Assembly (NCBI GenBank): GCA_041920565.1
Contig: JBHGXS010000001.1
Span: 1 to 64,000 of the forward strand
DNA: 64,000 nucleotides
Source of the DNA: JAGHKQ01 sp041920565
GTDB lineage: Bacteria; Bacillota; Bacilli; Bacillales; Bacillaceae_G
Reading direction: 5' to 3'
Shown: positions 35,579 through 44,614 of the stretch, piece after piece
Layout of the letters: each line of letters starts with the position of its first letter
Numbering within the stretch: position 1 is the first letter of the stretch
Notes under the pieces: generated by a model
The model's database searches: none
What the model saw: the letters and a program-made list of their open reading frames with translations, nothing else
What the model was told of the DNA's origin: nothing
Made by a program: the position numbers and the translations under genes

Positions 35579-35869
35579 GTGTCAAGAATTTCTGTTGATA
35601 CAGTAAAACACGTAGCGCATTTGGCCCGCCTTGCGATTACTGAGCAAGAAGCGGAGAAATTTTCAAAGCAGTTGGATGCAATTCTTACGTTTGCGGAGCA
35701 ATTGAATGAACTGGATACTGAAAATGTACAACCGACGTCTCACGTATTGAATATGAAAAATGTAATGCGTGAAGATGTGGCAGAAAAAGGATTACCAGTA
35801 GAGGAAGTATTGAAAAATGCACCGGATCATAAAGATGGTCAAATACGTGTACCTGCAATTATAGAATAG
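35579..35869 (+). CDS. gatC: Asp/Glu-tRNA amidotransferase subunit C
   Basis: GatC holds GatA and GatB together in the enzyme that converts Glu-tRNA(Gln) and Asp-tRNA(Asn) to the amides. The 96-residue protein has VKHVAHLARLAIT near 10 and the C-terminal KNAPDHKDGQIRVP. GTG at 35579 is chosen because GGAGGTG lies 8 nt before it and the N-terminus then reads MSRIS, as in Bacillus subtilis. It is 15 nt before gatA. Confidence 0.93.
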   Translation: MSRISVDTVKHVAHLARLAITEQEAEKFSKQLDAILTFAEQLNELDTENVQPTSHVLNMKNVMREDVAEKGLPVEEVLKNAPDHKDGQIRVPAIIE

Positions 35870-35884
35870 GGGGAGGGGAGAAAC

Positions 35885-37345
35885 ATGTCATTATTTGATT
35901 ATTCTGTATCTGAGTTACATAAGAAGTTACATAGTAAAGAAGTTTCGGTTTCAGATTTAGTAGATGAATCCTATAAGCGTATTGCGCAAGTAGATGATAA
36001 AGTACAAGCGTTCCTTACTTTGGATGAGGAAAATGCACGTGCAAAAGCAAAGGAAATAGACAACAAGCTTGGTCAAGCAGATGAGTACGGTTTATTATTC
36101 GGCATGCCGATCGGTATAAAAGATAACATTGTAACGAAAGGTCTTCGCACAACGTGTGCAAGTAAAATATTAGCTAACTTTGATCCTATTTATGACGCAA
36201 CTGTTATTCAAAAGCTCAATCAGGCAGAAGCCATCACAATCGGAAAATTAAACATGGATGAATTTGCGATGGGGTCTTCGAATGAGAACTCCGGCTTCCA
36301 TCCGACAAAAAATCCGTGGAACTTGGAATACGTTCCGGGCGGCTCCAGCGGCGGCTCTGCGGCATCTGTTGCGGCAGGGGAAGTATTATTCTCTTTAGGT
36401 TCCGACACAGGCGGTTCCATTCGCCAACCGGCTGCGTATTGCGGGGTAGTCGGCTTGAAACCTACGTACGGACGGGTGTCACGTTACGGTCTTGTTGCAT
36501 TTGCGTCTTCTCTTGATCAAATCGGACCGATTACACGTACGGTAGAAGATAATGCATACTTGCTGCAAGCTATTGCAGGATTGGATAAAATGGATGCTAC
36601 ATCTGCCAATGTAGAGGTACCCGACTACGTATCTTCTTTAACAGGTGATGTAAGAGGATTACGCATTGCGGTTCCGAAAGAATACTTAGGCGAAGGGGTA
36701 AGCGAAGAAGCCCGCCAAGCCGTATTAGATGCATTAAAAGTATTAGAGGGCATGGGTGCAACATGGGAAGAGGTATCTCTGCCTCATTCTAAATATGCAT
36801 TAGCTACATATTATTTGTTATCTTCTTCTGAAGCATCTGCAAACTTGGCGCGTTTTGACGGTGTACGTTACGGTGTACGTTCCGATAACGCGGCGAATTT
36901 GATAGAAATGTACAAGCAAACGCGCAGCGAAGGTTTTGGAGACGAGGTAAAACGCCGTATTATGCTTGGTACGTTTGCATTGAGTTCCGGATACTACGAT
37001 GCGTATTATAAGAAAGCTCAAAAAGTACGTACATTAATTAAAAATGACTTTGAAAACGTATTTGAAAACTATGATGTTATCATTGGACCGACAGCTCCGA
37101 CAACTGCGTTTAAAATCGGTGAAAAAATGGATGACCCAATGACGATGTATGCAAATGATATTTTAACGATTCCGGTCAACCTTGCAGGTGTTCCTGGTAT
37201 CTCTGTTCCATGCGGATTCGGGGCAAACGGCATGCCGCTGGGGCTGCAGATTATCGGCAAGCATTTCGATGAATCGACTGTATACCGTGTGGCTCACGCA
37301 TTCGAGCAAGCAACAAATTATCATAAGCAAAAACCACAATTGTAA
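35885..37345 (+). CDS. gatA: Asp/Glu-tRNA amidotransferase subunit A
   Basis: GatA is the glutaminase of the GatCAB complex. The 486-residue amidase-signature protein has catalytic Lys79 (GIKDN), the glycine/serine-rich GGSSGGSA near 152-159 and the nucleophile region SDTGGSIRQPAAYCG near 172-186. The usual length and a GGGGGAGGGGAG ribosome binding site support the start. Confidence 0.95.
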   Translation: MSLFDYSVSELHKKLHSKEVSVSDLVDESYKRIAQVDDKVQAFLTLDEENARAKAKEIDNKLGQADEYGLLFGMPIGIKDNIVTKGLRTTCASKILANFDPIYDATVIQKLNQAEAITIGKLNMDEFAMGSSNENSGFHPTKNPWNLEYVPGGSSGGSAASVAAGEVLFSLGSDTGGSIRQPAAYCGVVGLKPTYGRVSRYGLVAFASSLDQIGPITRTVEDNAYLLQAIAGLDKMDATSANVEVPDYVSSLTGDVRGLRIAVPKEYLGEGVSEEARQAVLDALKVLEGMGATWEEVSLPHSKYALATYYLLSSSEASANLARFDGVRYGVRSDNAANLIEMYKQTRSEGFGDEVKRRIMLGTFALSSGYYDAYYKKAQKVRTLIKNDFENVFENYDVIIGPTAPTTAFKIGEKMDDPMTMYANDILTIPVNLAGVPGISVPCGFGANGMPLGLQIIGKHFDESTVYRVAHAFEQATNYHKQKPQL

Positions 37346-37359
37346 GGAGGGCGAGAAGG

Positions 37360-38790
37360 ATGAATTTTGAAACGATTATCGGTTTAGAAGTTCACGTTGA
37401 GTTAAAAACAAAATCTAAAATTTTCTCTGCAAGTCCGACAGACTTCGGTGCGCCTCCTAATACACAAACGAGTGTTATCGATTTGGGATACCCAGGCGTA
37501 CTGCCGGTTCTAAACAAGCAAGCAGTGGAATTTGCTATGAAAGCTGCCATGGCTTTGAACTGTGAAGTTGCAACGGAAACAAAGTTTGACCGCAAAAACT
37601 ATTTCTATCCGGACAATCCGAAAGCATATCAAATCTCTCAATATGATAAGCCAATCGGAGAAAACGGCTGGATTGAAATTGAAGTAAACGGCAAGAAAAA
37701 GAAAATCGGCATCACTCGTCTTCATTTAGAAGAAGATGCCGGGAAATTGACGCATACAGGTGACGGCTACTCTTTAGTTGATTTCAATCGCCAAGGTACA
37801 CCTCTTATCGAAATTGTATCCGAGCCGGATATTCGTACACCTGAAGAGGCATATGCCTACCTTGAAAAACTGAAGTCTATCATTCAATATACAGGTGTAT
37901 CAGACTGTAAGATGGAAGAAGGTTCATTACGTTGTGACGCAAATATCTCCATCCGCCCAATCGGACAAGAAGAATTTGGTACAAAAACGGAGCTGAAAAA
38001 CTTAAACTCTTTCGCTTTCGTGCAAAAAGGATTAGAGTATGAGGAGGCCCGCCAGCGAAAAGTATTGCTTGCCGGAGGTACAATTCAGCAAGAAACGCGC
38101 CGCTATGATGAAGCGACCAAAACGACAATCTTAATGCGTGTGAAAGAAGGCTCTGACGACTACCGTTACTTCCCGGAACCGGACCTCGTAGAGTTATATA
38201 TCGATGATGAGTGGAAAGAGCGTGTACGCGCTCAAATTCCTGAGCTTCCAGATGCGCGCAAAAAGCGTTATGTTGAAGAGCTTGGCTTGCCTGCATATGA
38301 TGCGCAAGTATTAACCATTACGAGGGAAATGGCAGACTTCTTTGAGGCGACAGTTGCAAATGGTGCGGATGCAAAGCTTGCCTCTAACTGGTTAATGGGG
38401 GATGTATCTGCTTACTTAAATAAAGAGCAAAAAGAATTGAAGGACATTGCTCTTACACCGGAAAGTCTTGCGAAGATGATCGGCTTAATTCAAAACGGTA
38501 CGATTTCTTCCAAGATTGCTAAAAAAGTTTTTACGGAGTTAATCGAAAAAGGCGGAGATCCGGAGGTTATTGTGAAAGAAAAAGGCCTTGTGCAAATCTC
38601 AGATGAAGGCGCTCTTCGCAAAATTGTCGGAGAAGTATTGGATAACAATACTCAATCCGTTGAGGATTACAAAAGCGGAAAAGAACGTGCAATCGGCTTC
38701 TTAGTCGGCCAAATCATGAAAGCGACAAAAGGACAAGCAAATCCGCCGCTTGTCAACAAAATTCTTTTGGAAGAAATTAACAAAAGATAA
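37360..38790 (+). CDS. gatB: Asp/Glu-tRNA amidotransferase subunit B
   Basis: GatB binds the misacylated tRNA and activates the acyl group with ATP. The 476-residue protein begins with IGLEVHVEL and has the family segment EDAGKLTH near 128, the DFNRQGTPLIEIVSEPD region near 140, and the C-terminal YqeY-like helical domain from about 330. AAGGAGGG lies about 9 nt before the ATG. Confidence 0.95.
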   Translation: MNFETIIGLEVHVELKTKSKIFSASPTDFGAPPNTQTSVIDLGYPGVLPVLNKQAVEFAMKAAMALNCEVATETKFDRKNYFYPDNPKAYQISQYDKPIGENGWIEIEVNGKKKKIGITRLHLEEDAGKLTHTGDGYSLVDFNRQGTPLIEIVSEPDIRTPEEAYAYLEKLKSIIQYTGVSDCKMEEGSLRCDANISIRPIGQEEFGTKTELKNLNSFAFVQKGLEYEEARQRKVLLAGGTIQQETRRYDEATKTTILMRVKEGSDDYRYFPEPDLVELYIDDEWKERVRAQIPELPDARKKRYVEELGLPAYDAQVLTITREMADFFEATVANGADAKLASNWLMGDVSAYLNKEQKELKDIALTPESLAKMIGLIQNGTISSKIAKKVFTELIEKGGDPEVIVKEKGLVQISDEGALRKIVGEVLDNNTQSVEDYKSGKERAIGFLVGQIMKATKGQANPPLVNKILLEEINKR

Positions 38791-38817
38791 AAAAAACACC
38801 CGGTTTGGGTGTTTTTC
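38791..38817 (+). terminator. gatCAB terminator
   Basis: AAAAAACACCC and GGGTGTTTTT pair around GGTTT, immediately after the gatB stop. Confidence 0.9.
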
Positions 38818-38980
38818 TTCATCAATAAAGTTTAATTAAACGTTTGATTAAAAAATATGTCAAAAGGCAAACTACATATGGATTAAAGTTGCAAAATGCT
38901 TCTTTTAATGATAAATCTAGAAGTGTGAGGGAAAATTTGACTAGATGAAATAAAAACAATTTGAATTTAGGATGATGGGA

Positions 38981-39865
38981 ATGAAACGTGCAAGAATCAT
39001 TTATAATCCGACTTCCGGTCGTGAAGTGTTTAAAAAGCACTTGCCGGAAACATTGCAGAGGCTTGAGCGTGCCGGATATGAAACGTCATGTCATGCGACA
39101 ACAGGGGCAGGAGACGCAACAGTCGCAGCAGCGGCGGCAGCGGAGCGGAAATTTGATGTTGTCATTGCAGCTGGGGGAGACGGTACGTTGAATGAAGTGA
39201 TCAACGGCCTTGTTAATCAAAAGCACCGTCCACAATTTGGGATCATCCCGGTCGGCACTACAAACGATTTTGCCCGCGCAATCGGCATTCATCGCTCCAT
39301 CGATGAAGCCGTTGATGTTATTTGTGCCGGTAAGACAGTACCCCTGGATATCGGACGGGCAAACGATAAGTATTTTATTAATATCGCTGGAGGCGGCCGT
39401 ATTACAGAATTGACATATGAAGTGCCAAGCAAGCTGAAAACAGTGCTTGGTCAGCTGGCATATTATTTAAAAGGGATTGAGATGCTTCCGTCCTTGCACC
39501 CTACATATGTAGAGATAGAGTACGATGGAAAAGAGCTCAAGGAAGAAATTATGATGTTTTTAATTACAAATACAACATCAGTCGGCGGTTTTGAAAAAGT
39601 AGCTCCTTACGCTTCCATCAACGACGGTTTATTCGACTTGCTTGTGCTGAAAAAAGGATCGGTAGCCGATTTGATTAAAGCTGCGTCACAAGCATTGCGC
39701 GGCGAGCATATCAATAATCCGCAGATTCTATATACACAAGCAAATCGTATTAAGGTAAAAACGCCGGAAGAAAAATTGATGATTAACTTAGATGGGGAAT
39801 ACGGCGGCGATGCGCCAATGGAATTTGAAAATCTGTATCATCATTTAGAATTGTTTGTACCATAA
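38981..39865 (+). CDS. dgkB: diacylglycerol kinase DgkB
   Basis: DgkB phosphorylates diacylglycerol left over from lipoteichoic acid synthesis, feeding it back to phosphatidic acid. The 294-residue protein starts MKRARIIYNPTSGRE, like Bacillus subtilis DgkB. It has the catalytic GGDGTLNEV (65-73) and PVGTTNDFARA near 91, with a C-terminal beta domain. ATG at 38981 follows AGGATGATGGGA. In Bacillus it usually lies between gatCAB and rlmCD, as here. Confidence 0.93.
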   Translation: MKRARIIYNPTSGREVFKKHLPETLQRLERAGYETSCHATTGAGDATVAAAAAAERKFDVVIAAGGDGTLNEVINGLVNQKHRPQFGIIPVGTTNDFARAIGIHRSIDEAVDVICAGKTVPLDIGRANDKYFINIAGGGRITELTYEVPSKLKTVLGQLAYYLKGIEMLPSLHPTYVEIEYDGKELKEEIMMFLITNTTSVGGFEKVAPYASINDGLFDLLVLKKGSVADLIKAASQALRGEHINNPQILYTQANRIKVKTPEEKLMINLDGEYGGDAPMEFENLYHHLELFVP

Positions 39866-39873
39866 AAACTAAA

Positions 39874-39905
39874 GAAAGTTGGTCATTGACCAGCTTTCAT
39901 TTTTG
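39874..39905 (+). terminator. dgkB terminator
   Basis: GAAAGTTGGTC and GACCAGCTTTC pair around ATT with one G-T pair, followed by ATTTTTG. Confidence 0.8.
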
Positions 39906-39960
39906 AAGAATAAGAAAATATAAATTCCCCCACCGTAGTGCGTTGCGCTGTGGTGGTTTT

Positions 39961-40182
39961 TATATGGAGACAACTATTCTGAAGCGTATCTTGAGGTTGG
40001 TGCAATGATTTTGAATTTCGTGCAATTGTATGCTGTTTTGGTGCAATGATTTTGAATTTCGTGCAATTGTATGCTATTTTGATGCAATTATATTATCAGT
40101 TTCGTACAATGGGTGCGAAACTTGGGTGTGCCGGAACTAAAAAAGGACTGGGCACGGGTGGTTTTCCCGTGCTCAGTTTTTT
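39961..40182 (+). repeat. interspersed repeat with TGCAAT boxes every ~21 bp, copy 1
   Basis: It starts with TATATGGAGA and continues as two exact-length 41-bp units (39999-40039 and 40040-40080, one mismatch) plus a degenerate third. Each unit holds two TGCAAT boxes 20-21 bp apart, six boxes in all (the last TACAAT). It ends in an intrinsic terminator (CTGGGCACGGG paired with CCCGTGCTCAG, then TTTTTT). A related copy lies at 52840-52979. The 410-nt gap between dgkB and the deacetylase gene holds no other feature except a CCACC/GGTGG hairpin at 39929-39963. Confidence 0.75.
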
Positions 40183-40275
40183 AGGGCACAAGGAACACTT
40201 CGGAGTGTTATCACGCACGCAGAAAAGGCTGACTTTTTCAAGGAACTAAGGCTGCTGCCTGCAGCTAAGGTTTCT

Positions 40276-41331
40276 TTACCTTACAAGCTCTGCGAATTGC
40301 TCCAAAGTCGTATCATATTCAATCCAGACGCGAGGCATGAGATATAACTCGTTCGGCAATCTCTTTTCGATGAATTGTCCCTTCTTTACCGTAACCGCAA
40401 ATTCATAGTACTTTTTCGTTTCCTCTACGGCCTTCTCATTAAAAAAACCGTATGGATATGACAGTGCAATTACTGGTTTTCCAGTAATCTCTTTGATTTT
40501 GTCTCGGGAGCTTTTTAACTCGTATTCGTAGTTTTTTACTTTTGTTAAATCCGGATGAGTGGCTGAATGTGATTGGACAGAAAACAATCCGGAACCTGAC
40601 ATTTCTTTTAAATCCGATTTCGTTAATCGTTTTGGTTTGCCAATCAATTCTGTAATAACAAATAACGTACCGACAGGCTGAAAGCGTTCATCTTTCAGTT
40701 TTTGGAAGACGGCATACGCATTCAAGTTATTTTTATAACCGTCATCAAACGTTACGATAATAGGTTTATTTACTCTATTTATATCTTTCCACCGCTCGAA
40801 TGTCAGAAGAGTATAGCCGTTGGCTTTTAAATAGTTCATTTGCGCTTCAAAGTTTTTTGGAGATACATAGAGTTCCTTCAGGCCGCTTCCTGTGAATTCG
40901 TCAATGGAGTGATACATTAAAATAGAAACGTGTTGGGGGAATGTAATAACGGTTTGGGCCAGCAATTTCTCTGAGCCGTCTTTTGCTATACCGTATGCTG
41001 TTACATTATATTCGCCTCTTTTCGATTGAAATCGGGTAAGGTTAAACGGGAAAGCAAAGTTATTGCGTTTATTTTTGGATTCAAAGGTTTGGGCGCTTTC
41101 CTTCCCGTCAGCAGTCCGCCAAACACGGTAACGCACTGCAGATATCGTATCTTCTACATTATTTGTGTACAAAGTTGTAGAAGTGGATTTGTACGTAATG
41201 GGCGGATTCCATGTTATGATAGGTTCTCTTTGCAGCAGTCGAATAAAGGTATCATTTGTTAAGGCTGAAGCAGTTGAAAGGGTATACATAAAGAAAAAGA
41301 ATAAAAGGAAAAGATAAAACAATTTACGCAT
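40276..41331 (-). CDS. secreted polysaccharide deacetylase with GBS_Bsp-like domain
   Basis: The 351-residue protein has a signal peptide (residues 1-23, ending TASA). A beta domain follows at about 35-135 (YRVWRTADGKESAQTF) like the GBS Bsp-like repeat. The NodB deacetylase domain has HVSILMYHSID, the metal/catalytic TFDDGY near 195 and HSATHPDL near 258. It probably removes acetyl groups from peptidoglycan or other cell-wall glycan outside the cell. It stands alone on the minus strand. Confidence 0.85.
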   Translation of the reverse strand: MRKLFYLFLLFFFFMYTLSTASALTNDTFIRLLQREPIITWNPPITYKSTSTTLYTNNVEDTISAVRYRVWRTADGKESAQTFESKNKRNNFAFPFNLTRFQSKRGEYNVTAYGIAKDGSEKLLAQTVITFPQHVSILMYHSIDEFTGSGLKELYVSPKNFEAQMNYLKANGYTLLTFERWKDINRVNKPIIVTFDDGYKNNLNAYAVFQKLKDERFQPVGTLFVITELIGKPKRLTKSDLKEMSGSGLFSVQSHSATHPDLTKVKNYEYELKSSRDKIKEITGKPVIALSYPYGFFNEKAVEETKKYYEFAVTVKKGQFIEKRLPNELYLMPRVWIEYDTTLEQFAELVR

Positions 41332-41487
41332 ACTGTTCCTTCTCTCTTGAAGATTTTAGATTTAGTATGCGTTAATCCAGCTATTATAAATAAAGTAATT
41401 TGTTAAATTTTTACATATAGTTTATGGAATTTGTTGCTGTATGAACTTCCGATAAAACGTGAATAGATAAAGAAGATAAGAATATGG

Positions 41488-41493
41488 TACAAT
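41488..41493 (+). promoter_or_regulatory. extended -10 promoter of rlmCD
   Basis: TGGTACAAT is an extended -10, 38 nt before the rlmCD start. No strong -35 is visible. Confidence 0.4.
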
Positions 41494-41531
41494 GTAACGC
41501 AGTGTGAATATTGAAAAAAGGAAGTAGAAAA

Positions 41532-42908
41532 ATGAGTACGAAGATTGCACCGCCAGTACAAAAAAATGAATATATAGATGTAGTATTTGAAGATTTGACA
41601 CATGAAGGAGCCGGTGTCGCAAAAGTGAACGGCTATCCGATTTTTGTACAGTACGGCTTGCCTGGAGAAGAAGCAAAAATTAAAGTCATCAAAGTGAAAA
41701 AGAACTTTGCATATGGCCGTTTAATTGAATTATATAAAGAAAGTCCGTACCGTCAAGAAGCGCCGTGTCCGGTGTATAAGCAATGCGGCGGCTGTCAGCT
41801 GCAGCACTTAAGCTACGAAGGACAACTGAAGGCCAAAGAAAAACAGGTGCGTGATGTCATGCAGCGAATCGGCGGCCTTCAAGATGTGACCATCCATCCG
41901 GTGCTTGGAATGGAGAAGCCATGGCTATACCGCAATAAAGCCCAAGTTCCTATCGGGGAGCAGGAAGGCGGATTGGTCGCAGGATTTTATCGCCAAAACA
42001 CTCATGAAATCATTGATATGGAAAAGTGCCTCATTCAGGCAGAAGAAAACGATGCGCTAATTCAAGAAGTAAAAAGCATATGCAGTAAGTACGGTGTTCA
42101 AGCGTATAATGAAGAACGCCATAAAGGGACGCTTCGTCACATTATGGCACGCTATGGTCAAGTAACGGGTGAAGTCATGCTCGTGTTCATCACAAGAACA
42201 GAGGAGCTGCCGCATAAAAAGGCAATCATTGAAGAGGTTACAGCGAAGTTTCCCAATGTGAAATCTATCGTTCAAAATGTAAACGAAAAGCGTACAAATG
42301 TGATTTTTGGTGAAAAAACAAAAGTACTCTATGGTTCAGAATATATTTATGATTATATCGGGGACATCAAATTTGCGATTTCCGCCCGTTCTTTTTATCA
42401 GGTGAATCCGACGCAAACGAAAGTGTTGTATGACAAAGCGCTGGAATATGCCGGACTGATGGGAGAAGAAAGCGTAATAGATGCATACTGCGGTATCGGA
42501 ACCATCTCCTTATTCTTGGCACAAAAAGCAAAGAAAGTATATGGAGTAGAAATCATACCGGAAGCCATTGAGGATGCGAACCGCAACGCTGAACTGAACG
42601 GCATAACAAACGTTGAATTTGAAGTTGGTGAAGCAGAGAAAGTAATTCCAGCTTGGTATAAGAAAGGCATTCAAGCAGATGTCATTGTAGTCGATCCGCC
42701 TCGTAAAGGCTGCGATGAAGCGTTATTGAATACCATCATCGCCATGAAGCCCAAACGAGTTGTATATGTATCATGTAATCCAGCAACGCTCGCCCGCGAT
42801 TTGCGTATCCTGGAAGACGGTGGATTCAAGACGAAGGAAATTCAGCCGGTGGATATGTTTCCTCAAACTATGCATTGTGAAGCAGTAGCATTAATAGAAA
42901 GAAGTTAA
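41532..42908 (+). CDS. rlmCD: 23S rRNA (uracil-5-)-methyltransferase RlmCD
   Basis: RlmCD methylates U747 and U1939 of 23S rRNA in Bacilli. The 458-residue protein has an N-terminal TRAM domain, a 4Fe-4S site (Cys79, Cys85 and Cys88 plus a later Cys in MEKCLIQ), the SAM site DAYCGIGTISLFLA near 317, DPPRKGCDEA near 384 and the catalytic Cys in YVSCNPATLARD near 415. ATG at 41532 has AAAGGAAG 7 nt before it. The dgkB/rlmCD neighbourhood is conserved in Bacillus. Confidence 0.93.
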   Translation: MSTKIAPPVQKNEYIDVVFEDLTHEGAGVAKVNGYPIFVQYGLPGEEAKIKVIKVKKNFAYGRLIELYKESPYRQEAPCPVYKQCGGCQLQHLSYEGQLKAKEKQVRDVMQRIGGLQDVTIHPVLGMEKPWLYRNKAQVPIGEQEGGLVAGFYRQNTHEIIDMEKCLIQAEENDALIQEVKSICSKYGVQAYNEERHKGTLRHIMARYGQVTGEVMLVFITRTEELPHKKAIIEEVTAKFPNVKSIVQNVNEKRTNVIFGEKTKVLYGSEYIYDYIGDIKFAISARSFYQVNPTQTKVLYDKALEYAGLMGEESVIDAYCGIGTISLFLAQKAKKVYGVEIIPEAIEDANRNAELNGITNVEFEVGEAEKVIPAWYKKGIQADVIVVDPPRKGCDEALLNTIIAMKPKRVVYVSCNPATLARDLRILEDGGFKTKEIQPVDMFPQTMHCEAVALIERS

Positions 42909-42912
42909 CATA

Positions 42913-42967
42913 AAGCAGATGGTAACGGGGATCTGTAAAAGATTCTCGTTGTATACCGTCTGTTTTT
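42913..42967 (+). terminator. rlmCD terminator
   Basis: CAGA-GGTA with TACC-GTCTG and an inner AACGGGGATCT/AGATTCTCGTT stem form a long imperfect hairpin, followed by TTTTTTATT. Confidence 0.75.
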
Positions 42968-43002
42968 TATTAAAAAACAGTGGGATTATATAGTTTTCAT
43001 GG

Positions 43003-43008
43003 TAAAAT
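43003..43008 (+). promoter_or_regulatory. possible extended -10 promoter for the orphan riboswitch
   Basis: TGGTAAAAT is an extended -10-like sequence about 35 nt before the aptamer. No clear -35 is seen. Confidence 0.35.
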
Positions 43009-43043
43009 GTAGTTAAGATTATTGATAATTCCTTATATAAGGA

Positions 43044-43149
43044 TTTAAAGGGAAGTAGCGTCGGAGAAATCCGAAATAAAGTCGTCATGACATGGATTCA
43101 TATCCATCGGCTTTATTGGCATATTTCTATGTCTAGCAAGACCTTTACC
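43044..43149 (+). promoter_or_regulatory. yybP-ykoY manganese riboswitch aptamer (orphan)
   Basis: TAAAGG (43046-43051) pairs with CCTTTA (43142-43147) as P1. After P1 come AAGTAGCGTCGG, GAAATCCGAAATAAAGTCGTC, CATCGGCTTTATTGGCATA and TATGTCTAGCAAGACCTTTACC, the order and sequence of the yybP-ykoY Mn2+ aptamer. AATAAAGTC pairs with GGCTTTATT and ATGGAT with ATCCAT. The usual GGGGAGTA is GGGAAGTA here. The next gene (43177-44445) is on the opposite strand, so no plus-strand gene is controlled. Confidence 0.88.
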
Positions 43150-43169
43150 GTATTAGGTAAAGGTCTTTT
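43138..43169 (+). terminator. riboswitch terminator, between convergent units
   Basis: AAGACCTTTACC (43138-43149) pairs perfectly with GGTAAAGGTCTT (43156-43167), followed by TTGG. The 5' arm is the 3' strand of riboswitch P1, so Mn2+-stabilised P1 should prevent the terminator. It may also end the minus-strand MFS transcript (minus strand followed by GCTAG, a weak tail). Confidence 0.85.
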
Positions 43170-43176
43170 GGTTGCA

Positions 43177-44445
43177 TTAAGAAGCGCTTAAAACGGTTTT
43201 TTCCTCTTTTTTTGCCTCTTTGATTAAAATCACACCTAACAAACCTATCAAAGAAAATAGGACAGGAATGATAAATCCATAATGATAGCCAACATTTATA
43301 GAATGTTGAGGAAATAAATCTAGTACGTTTCCGAAAACGCTAGGAAATAAAACTGCACTTAAGAATCCGCCCATATTGGAAAATCCAGATACAACACCCA
43401 CTTCTTTTGTAGAGAAGGATTCTCGTACCACTGCGAAAGTTAATGAGCTTGCTCCATTTCCAAAACCTATGATAAAAAGTAAAACCACTACCATAATAAA
43501 TGGAGGTTTCACGCCGGATACAAACAACCCGATCCAACTAAACAATACAATGATATGAACGAGGGTGTAGATTTTTTTAATAGAACCTAGTCGGCTTGTA
43601 ATCCAACCAATTAAAGGACCACCAATCATAGCCCCCAAAAGACCATACATAATAAGTTTGCTTGCCTCTGAACGCGGCATTCCAAATACATGAATTCCAT
43701 ATGGAACTCCCCACGAACCGATAAATCCTACATATGTGCCGACCACTCCAAAATGGCAAAGGAATGTTGCCCAAGCTTGGCGAGTAGAAAACACACGGCG
43801 TAGTATCTTCCAAACACTTTCTCGATCTTTAATAGAACTTTTATTCACTTTGGAATCATCTTTAAATATTTGTTTAGGTTTTGATACAAGAACTATATAA
43901 AGAAGATAGGATGATAACATTAAAATAATTCCTATGGTAAGGAATGGCATTCTCCAACCTGCGAATGAAATCCACATGGAAAAAGGAACGGTAGCTGATA
44001 ATGAACCAAGACCCGCAATCAATGCGATCATACCTATCAATTTTACAAATTCCTTTGCCTTAAACCACTGATTTAAAATTAAAACCAAGTTGACAAAAAT
44101 GGTTGCATCTCCCATTCCAACTAATAATCGGGAGAAAATCAAAACATATTCATTGGGAGCAAGACTGTAAATAACGCTTCCTATCCCAGTAAGAAGTGCG
44201 CCTATAATAAGAAATCGATTGGGACCGTATCGGTCAGATAATAAACCGATCGGAATTTGAAGTCCTGCATAGGCGAAAAATTGAATACTGTTCATAAGAC
44301 CTATGATAGAAGCTGAAACGTGAAAATCCTTCATTAATTGATCGGTAATAAGTCCTGGAGCTGTTCTTTGGCCCACAATTAAAAAGTAAGCAAATAAGAC
44401 GGTACCAAATACGACCCATCTATAACTGCCTTCCTGTTTATTCAT
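43177..44445 (-). CDS. MFS transporter
   Basis: This 422-residue major facilitator has about 12 helices. The loop-2/3 signature is GLLSDRYGPNRFLIIGALLTG near 67-87, and a second, weaker copy lies near WITSRLGSIKK. It resembles the anion/organic acid or sugar-acid MFS families, but the substrate cannot be fixed. ATG at 44445 (MNKQEGSYRW) is preferred. GGGAG lies 13 nt before it, rather far, so translation may be weak. A terminator lies just upstream, so its own promoter is unclear. Confidence 0.8.
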   Translation of the reverse strand: MNKQEGSYRWVVFGTVLFAYFLIVGQRTAPGLITDQLMKDFHVSASIIGLMNSIQFFAYAGLQIPIGLLSDRYGPNRFLIIGALLTGIGSVIYSLAPNEYVLIFSRLLVGMGDATIFVNLVLILNQWFKAKEFVKLIGMIALIAGLGSLSATVPFSMWISFAGWRMPFLTIGIILMLSSYLLYIVLVSKPKQIFKDDSKVNKSSIKDRESVWKILRRVFSTRQAWATFLCHFGVVGTYVGFIGSWGVPYGIHVFGMPRSEASKLIMYGLLGAMIGGPLIGWITSRLGSIKKIYTLVHIIVLFSWIGLFVSGVKPPFIMVVVLLFIIGFGNGASSLTFAVVRESFSTKEVGVVSGFSNMGGFLSAVLFPSVFGNVLDLFPQHSINVGYHYGFIIPVLFSLIGLLGVILIKEAKKEEKTVLSAS

Positions 44446-44493
44446 CTTGATGTATTCTCTCCCGTTTAAAATTTCGTAAGTCCTGCCCGTTCG

Positions 44494-44529
44494 CAAACAA
44501 AAAAACAGAGCAGTGTTAACACACTGCTC
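44494..44529 (-). terminator. terminator between the AKR gene and MFS gene
   Basis: On the minus strand GAGCAGTGT and ACACTGCTC form a perfect 9-bp stem with a GTTA loop, followed by TGTTTTTTTG. It would end transcription from the AKR gene 50 nt before the MFS start, or act in an MFS leader. Confidence 0.85.
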
Positions 44530-44614
44530 CTGAAAATAGGAACCCCGTTACTTAAATAAGGGTTAGCGTCAACAAAACGCGGAATTAATATACGATATCC
44601 ACGTTTTACCGTCA

